Shown piece after piece: positions 8,036 through 11,216 of a DNA stretch of 11,216 bases. Positions within the stretch are counted from its first letter, which is position 1, and each line of letters opens with the position of its first letter. The position numbers and the translations under genes are program-made. This stretch comes from Pseudomonadota bacterium (GTDB taxonomy: Bacteria > Pseudomonadota > Gammaproteobacteria > Steroidobacterales > Steroidobacteraceae): NCBI GenBank assembly GCA_018241455.1, contig JAFEDW010000045.1, positions 1 through 11,216 of the forward strand, read 5' to 3'. Under the pieces are notes generated by a model, which was given only the letters and a program-made list of their open reading frames with translations, did no database searches and was not told where the DNA came from.

Positions 8036-9070
8036 ATGAAAATGCTGAACGCACTCGCCGTCATCGGATTGCTGCTGGCACAGCCTGCCCTGGCGGCACC
8101 GGCCGTACCGGCAGCGCCGGCCGCCAGCCTCGTCGTCGGCGCCACAACCCGCGACGGCACCTTCGCCGCCACCGGCACCGTCGAGGCGGTGCGGCAGGGT
8201 ACGCTCGCCGCGCAAGTGTCGGGCCGCATCGCGGAAATCCTCGTCAGGAGCGGCGATGAGGTGGCCGCCGGCCAGGCGCTGGTGCGCATCGAGGCCGACG
8301 AAGCGCAACAGAGCGCCGCCGCAAGCGGCGCCACCGCCGCCGGCGCCGCCGCGCGGCTGGCCAGCGCACGGGCCGATCACGAGCGCGCCCAGAAACTGCA
8401 CGCGCAGGACTACATCAGCGACGCCGCGATGCAGCGCGCCGAGGCCGCCTGGCAATCGGCGCAAGCCGACGCCGAGGCCAGCGGCGCCATGGCGAAAGCG
8501 GCCAACACGCGGGCGGGCTGGTACACGGTGCGCGCGCCCTACGCGGGCCATGTCACCGAGCTGTGGGTCAGCGCGGGCGACACGGCGACGCCGGGCCGGC
8601 CGCTGGTCGGCCTCTATGCGCCGGGCGCGTTGCGCGTCGTGGCGCGCATCCCGGAAACGATCGGCCCGCGGCTATTGCCGGGTGCCAGCGCGCGGGTCGA
8701 ATTCGGCGCCGATGCCGCGCCCGGACCTGCGCTCACGCTGACCTCCTGGCGCGCGGTGCCGGCGGTCGATCCGGCGACGCACAGCATCGAGGTGCGCGTC
8801 GACCTGCCGGCGGCGACACGCACCGATCCCGGCCAGTTCGCCCGCCTGCTGCTGCCGCTGCGCACGGCCGCGACCGAGCTGCGCGTGCCGCAGCGCGCGA
8901 TCGTCCATCGCAGCGAAGTCACGGCCGTCTATGTCATCGATGCGCAGGGCGAGACGCATCTGCGCCAGGTGCGGCTCGGGCCGGCCGACGGCGAGAACGT
9001 GATCGTGCTGTCGGGCCTGCAGGCCGGTGAGCGCATCGTCGCCGATCCGAACAGCGGCGGCATGCGGTAG
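8036..9070 (+). CDS. RND efflux periplasmic adaptor subunit (HlyD/MFP family)
   Basis: 344-residue membrane fusion protein that would bridge the RND pump to an outer-membrane channel. Residues 1-20 are a Sec signal ending ALA-A with no lipobox Cys, so it appears to be processed by signal peptidase I rather than lipidated as AcrA is. The N-terminal half-motif GTVEAVRQGTLAAQVSGRIAEILVRSGDEVAAGQALVRIE (about 48-87) is the lipoyl/barrel-sandwich domain. An Ala-rich helical hairpin (about 88-165) follows, and the second lipoyl half is WYTVRAPYAGHVTELWVSAGDTATPG. The beta-barrel and membrane-proximal parts come last, with RVPQRAIVHRSEVTAVYVI and the ending LQAGERIVADP. The hairpin is short for the family. 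GGAG lies 8 bases before the ATG. The RND gene starts 7 bases after its stop. No TolC-like gene is in the window. Confidence 0.92.
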   Translation: MKMLNALAVIGLLLAQPALAAPAVPAAPAASLVVGATTRDGTFAATGTVEAVRQGTLAAQVSGRIAEILVRSGDEVAAGQALVRIEADEAQQSAAASGATAAGAAARLASARADHERAQKLHAQDYISDAAMQRAEAAWQSAQADAEASGAMAKAANTRAGWYTVRAPYAGHVTELWVSAGDTATPGRPLVGLYAPGALRVVARIPETIGPRLLPGASARVEFGADAAPGPALTLTSWRAVPAVDPATHSIEVRVDLPAATRTDPGQFARLLLPLRTAATELRVPQRAIVHRSEVTAVYVIDAQGETHLRQVRLGPADGENVIVLSGLQAGERIVADPNSGGMR

Positions 9071-9077
9071 GCGCCGC

Positions 9078-11216
9078 ATGGGCATCGCCGGCCGGATCGC
9101 ACGCTATTTCCAGTCCGCGCGGATCACGCCGCTGCTGGCGCTGGTGGCGTTGCTGATGGGGCTGTTCGCCGCGACGGTGACGCCGCGCGAGGAAGAGCCG
9201 CAGATCAACGTGACGATGGCGAATGTCATCATTCCGTTCCCGGGCGCATCGGCACACCAGGTCGAGCAATCGGTGGCCGGACCCGCCGAGCAGGTGCTCG
9301 GCCAGATGGCGGGCCTCGAACACGTGATGTCGGTCTCGCGCCCGGGCCTGGCCATCATCACGGTGCAGTTCAAGGTCGGCGTGCCGCGCACCGAGGCGCT
9401 GGTGCGCCTGTACGACACGCTCAATGCCAACCGCGACTGGCTGCCGGCGGGTCTCGGCGTCGGCGAACCGATCGTCAAGCCCAAGGGCATCGACGACGTC
9501 CCGATCCTGACCGCGACGCTCTACGATCGCCGCCCCGGGAGCGGCGCCTTCGAGCTCGAGCGCATCGCGCATGCGATGGAGGCCGAGCTCAAGCGCGTCG
9601 CCGGCACGCGCGAGGTACGCACGATCGGCGGGCCGGGCCGCGCGATCAACATCGTGCTGGATCCGGAGGCGCTGCGCGCCGTCAACCTCAGCGTCGCCGA
9701 CCTGCGCCGCGCGCTGCAGGGCGTGAATTCGGCGCAACCGGCCGGCGCCATCGTGCAGGGCAACGCGAGCATCGCGATCGACGGCGGCGGCGTGCTCGAG
9801 AATGCGGCCGCCGTCTCCGACCTGATCGTCGGCGTGCACGCCGGGCGGCCGGTATTCCTGCGCGACGTCGCGCGCATCAGCGACGGCGCCCCGCCGCCGC
9901 AGCACTACGTGTGGTACGGCACGGCCGGCAGCCACGCGGCCGAGTACCCGGCGGTCACGCTCAGCGTGACCAAGAAGCCCGGTGAAAACGCGGTCGATGT
10001 GGCGGCTCGCCTGCGCGCGCGCATCGCCGAACTCGAGGACACCTTGCTGCCGCAGGGCGTCGGCGTCGAGATCACGCGTGACTACGGCGCGACGGCCAAC
10101 GACAAGGCGCTGAAGCTGATCGAGAAGCTGTTGTTCGCGACCGCCTCGGTCGTGGCACTGGTGTTCTTCGCGATGGGCCGGCGCGAAGCGGCGATCGTCG
10201 GCATCGCGGTGGCGCTGACACTGACGGCGACGCTGTTCGCGTCCTGGGCCTGGGGATTCACGCTCAATCGCGTCAGCCTGTTCGCGCTGATCTTCTCGAT
10301 CGGCATCCTGGTCGACGACGCGATCGTCGTGGTGGAGAACATCCACCGGCACCAGCAGCTCGATCCCGATCGGCCGCTCGCGGACCTGATCCCGGGCGCG
10401 GTCGACGAAGTCGGCGGCCCGACGATCCTCGCCACGTTCACCGTGATCGCGGCGCTCCTGCCGATGGCTTTCGTCAGCGGGTTGATGGGACCGTACATGG
10501 CGCCGATCCCGATCAACGCCTCGATGGGCATGCTGATCTCGCTCGCGGTGGCCTTCGTCGTGACGCCGTGGCTGGCGCGGCTCTGGCTGCGCTCGCACCA
10601 CGCGGCCGGCGCGGGCAAGAACCTGGCCGCGCGCCTCGAACCGCTGTTCCGGCGCGTGTTCGCGCCCTTCCTCGATGCGCAGCACGGCCAGCGCAACCGG
10701 CGCCGGCTGTGGGCCGGCGTCGGCGGGCTGATTCTCATCGCGGTGGCACTGCCCACCGTGCAATGGGTCGTGCTGAAGATGCTGCCGTTCGACAACAAGT
10801 CGGAGTTCCAGCTGATCGTCGACCTGCCGGCCGGCTCGCCGGTCGAGCGCACCGCGGCGACGCTCGGCGACCTCGGCCACTACCTGGCCACGGTGCCCGA
10901 AGTGCACGACTACCAGGCTTACGCGGGCGTGGCCGCGCCGATCAATTTCAACGGCCTCGTGCGCCAGTACTACCTGCGTGCGGCGAGCGAATCGGGCGAC
11001 ATCCAGGTCAACCTGGTCGGCAAGAGCGAGCGCAGCGAGCAGAGCCACGCGATCGCGACGCGCCTGCGCCCGGCGCTCGCCGCGATCGGCCGTGCGCACG
11101 GCGCCATCGTCAAGCTCGTCGAGGTGCCGCCGGGGCCGCCGGTGCTGGCGCCGATCGTCGCGGAAATCTACGGGCCGGACGAGGCCGGGCGGCTCGAGCT
11201 CGCCGCCGCGGTACGC
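9078..11216 (+). CDS. RND-family efflux pump, inner-membrane permease subunit (3' end outside window)
   Basis: Proton-driven exporter of the AcrB-like RND superfamily. The frame is open to the last base: 713 codons with no stop, of an expected 1000-1050. TM1 is about residues 16-34, followed by TPREEEPQINV and the first periplasmic porter domain with PFPGASAHQVEQSVAGPAEQ. TM2-TM4 follow; TM4 contains SIGILVDDAIVVVENIHRH with Asp413-Asp414, equivalent to the proton-relay pair Asp407-Asp408 of AcrB. The second periplasmic half starts near KMLPFDNKSEFQLIVDLPAGSP and is incomplete, so the TM10 Lys partner is not visible. The ATG at 9078 has only a weak GGTAGG site 6 bases before it and may depend on coupling to the adaptor. 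The family resembles drug/organic-compound RND pumps; a CusA-type metal pump is less likely from what is visible. The cargo is unknown. Confidence 0.92.
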   Translation, partial: MGIAGRIARYFQSARITPLLALVALLMGLFAATVTPREEEPQINVTMANVIIPFPGASAHQVEQSVAGPAEQVLGQMAGLEHVMSVSRPGLAIITVQFKVGVPRTEALVRLYDTLNANRDWLPAGLGVGEPIVKPKGIDDVPILTATLYDRRPGSGAFELERIAHAMEAELKRVAGTREVRTIGGPGRAINIVLDPEALRAVNLSVADLRRALQGVNSAQPAGAIVQGNASIAIDGGGVLENAAAVSDLIVGVHAGRPVFLRDVARISDGAPPPQHYVWYGTAGSHAAEYPAVTLSVTKKPGENAVDVAARLRARIAELEDTLLPQGVGVEITRDYGATANDKALKLIEKLLFATASVVALVFFAMGRREAAIVGIAVALTLTATLFASWAWGFTLNRVSLFALIFSIGILVDDAIVVVENIHRHQQLDPDRPLADLIPGAVDEVGGPTILATFTVIAALLPMAFVSGLMGPYMAPIPINASMGMLISLAVAFVVTPWLARLWLRSHHAAGAGKNLAARLEPLFRRVFAPFLDAQHGQRNRRRLWAGVGGLILIAVALPTVQWVVLKMLPFDNKSEFQLIVDLPAGSPVERTAATLGDLGHYLATVPEVHDYQAYAGVAAPINFNGLVRQYYLRAASESGDIQVNLVGKSERSEQSHAIATRLRPALAAIGRAHGAIVKLVEVPPGPPVLAPIVAEIYGPDEAGRLELAAAVR

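Noticed and set aside
8934..11099. 721-codon antisense open frame opposite the adaptor and RND genes
   Set aside because: The plus strand encodes an unmistakable RND pump with a DD proton-relay motif. The antisense product is low-complexity Arg/His/Asp-rich sequence.
9078..11216. Heavy-metal (CusA-type) RND pump
   Set aside because: The visible part looks like the AcrB-type group. The metal-relay residues of CusA cannot be verified, and the ArsR neighbour alone does not imply metal export.

Overview
The window is high-GC, densely coding bacterial DNA. Gene gaps are only a few to about 70 bases, with Shine-Dalgarno-type ribosome sites and frequent GTG/TTG starts. The proteins (APC permease, dimethylglycine/sarcosine-dehydrogenase-type flavoprotein, PotF-type polyamine-binding protein, RND pump) fit a high-GC proteobacterium, probably gamma- or betaproteobacterial. 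That placement is an impression from protein style and base composition, not a phylogenetic result. I see no mobile element, rRNA, tRNA or CRISPR array, and no gene-free stretch over 300 bases.

There are three transcription units. (1) Plus strand, 2-4513: the C-terminal part of an APC-family permease (its start lies before the window), a two-domain FAD-dependent amine oxidase/GcvT protein, and a choline-kinase-like phosphotransferase. They are separated by 4 and 2 bases, so this is an operon for uptake and oxidative demethylation or phosphorylation of a small amine or amino alcohol; the substrate is not known. (2) Minus strand, 7963 down to 4526: a cysteine-rich ArsR/SmtB-type repressor, a PotF-like putrescine-type binding lipoprotein, and a CHASE4-HAMP membrane histidine-kinase-like protein with a degenerate ATP-binding core. 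(3) Plus strand, 8036 to the window edge: an RND periplasmic adaptor and an RND inner-membrane pump, the pump cut off by the window end.

Units 2 and 3 diverge from a 72-base region at 7964-8035. It holds a strong sigma70-type promoter (TTGCAT, 17-base spacer, TATAGT) with a near-perfect 9+4+9 inverted repeat lying across its spacer and -10 box. This is the natural operator for the adjacent ArsR protein, which could therefore control both the pump and its own operon.

The most unusual feature is the minus-strand trio. A polyamine-type binding lipoprotein has no ABC permease or ATPase genes beside it in the window, but sits 37 bases upstream of a membrane sensor. This resembles a binding-protein-plus-sensor pair (compare NspS-MbaA of Vibrio cholerae) more than a transporter. 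The sensor's N-box Asn and G1-box Asp appear to be missing, so it may not work as an ordinary kinase. Together the window reads as an amine-centred region (uptake, oxidation, possible sensing, efflux); the link between the two halves is inference.
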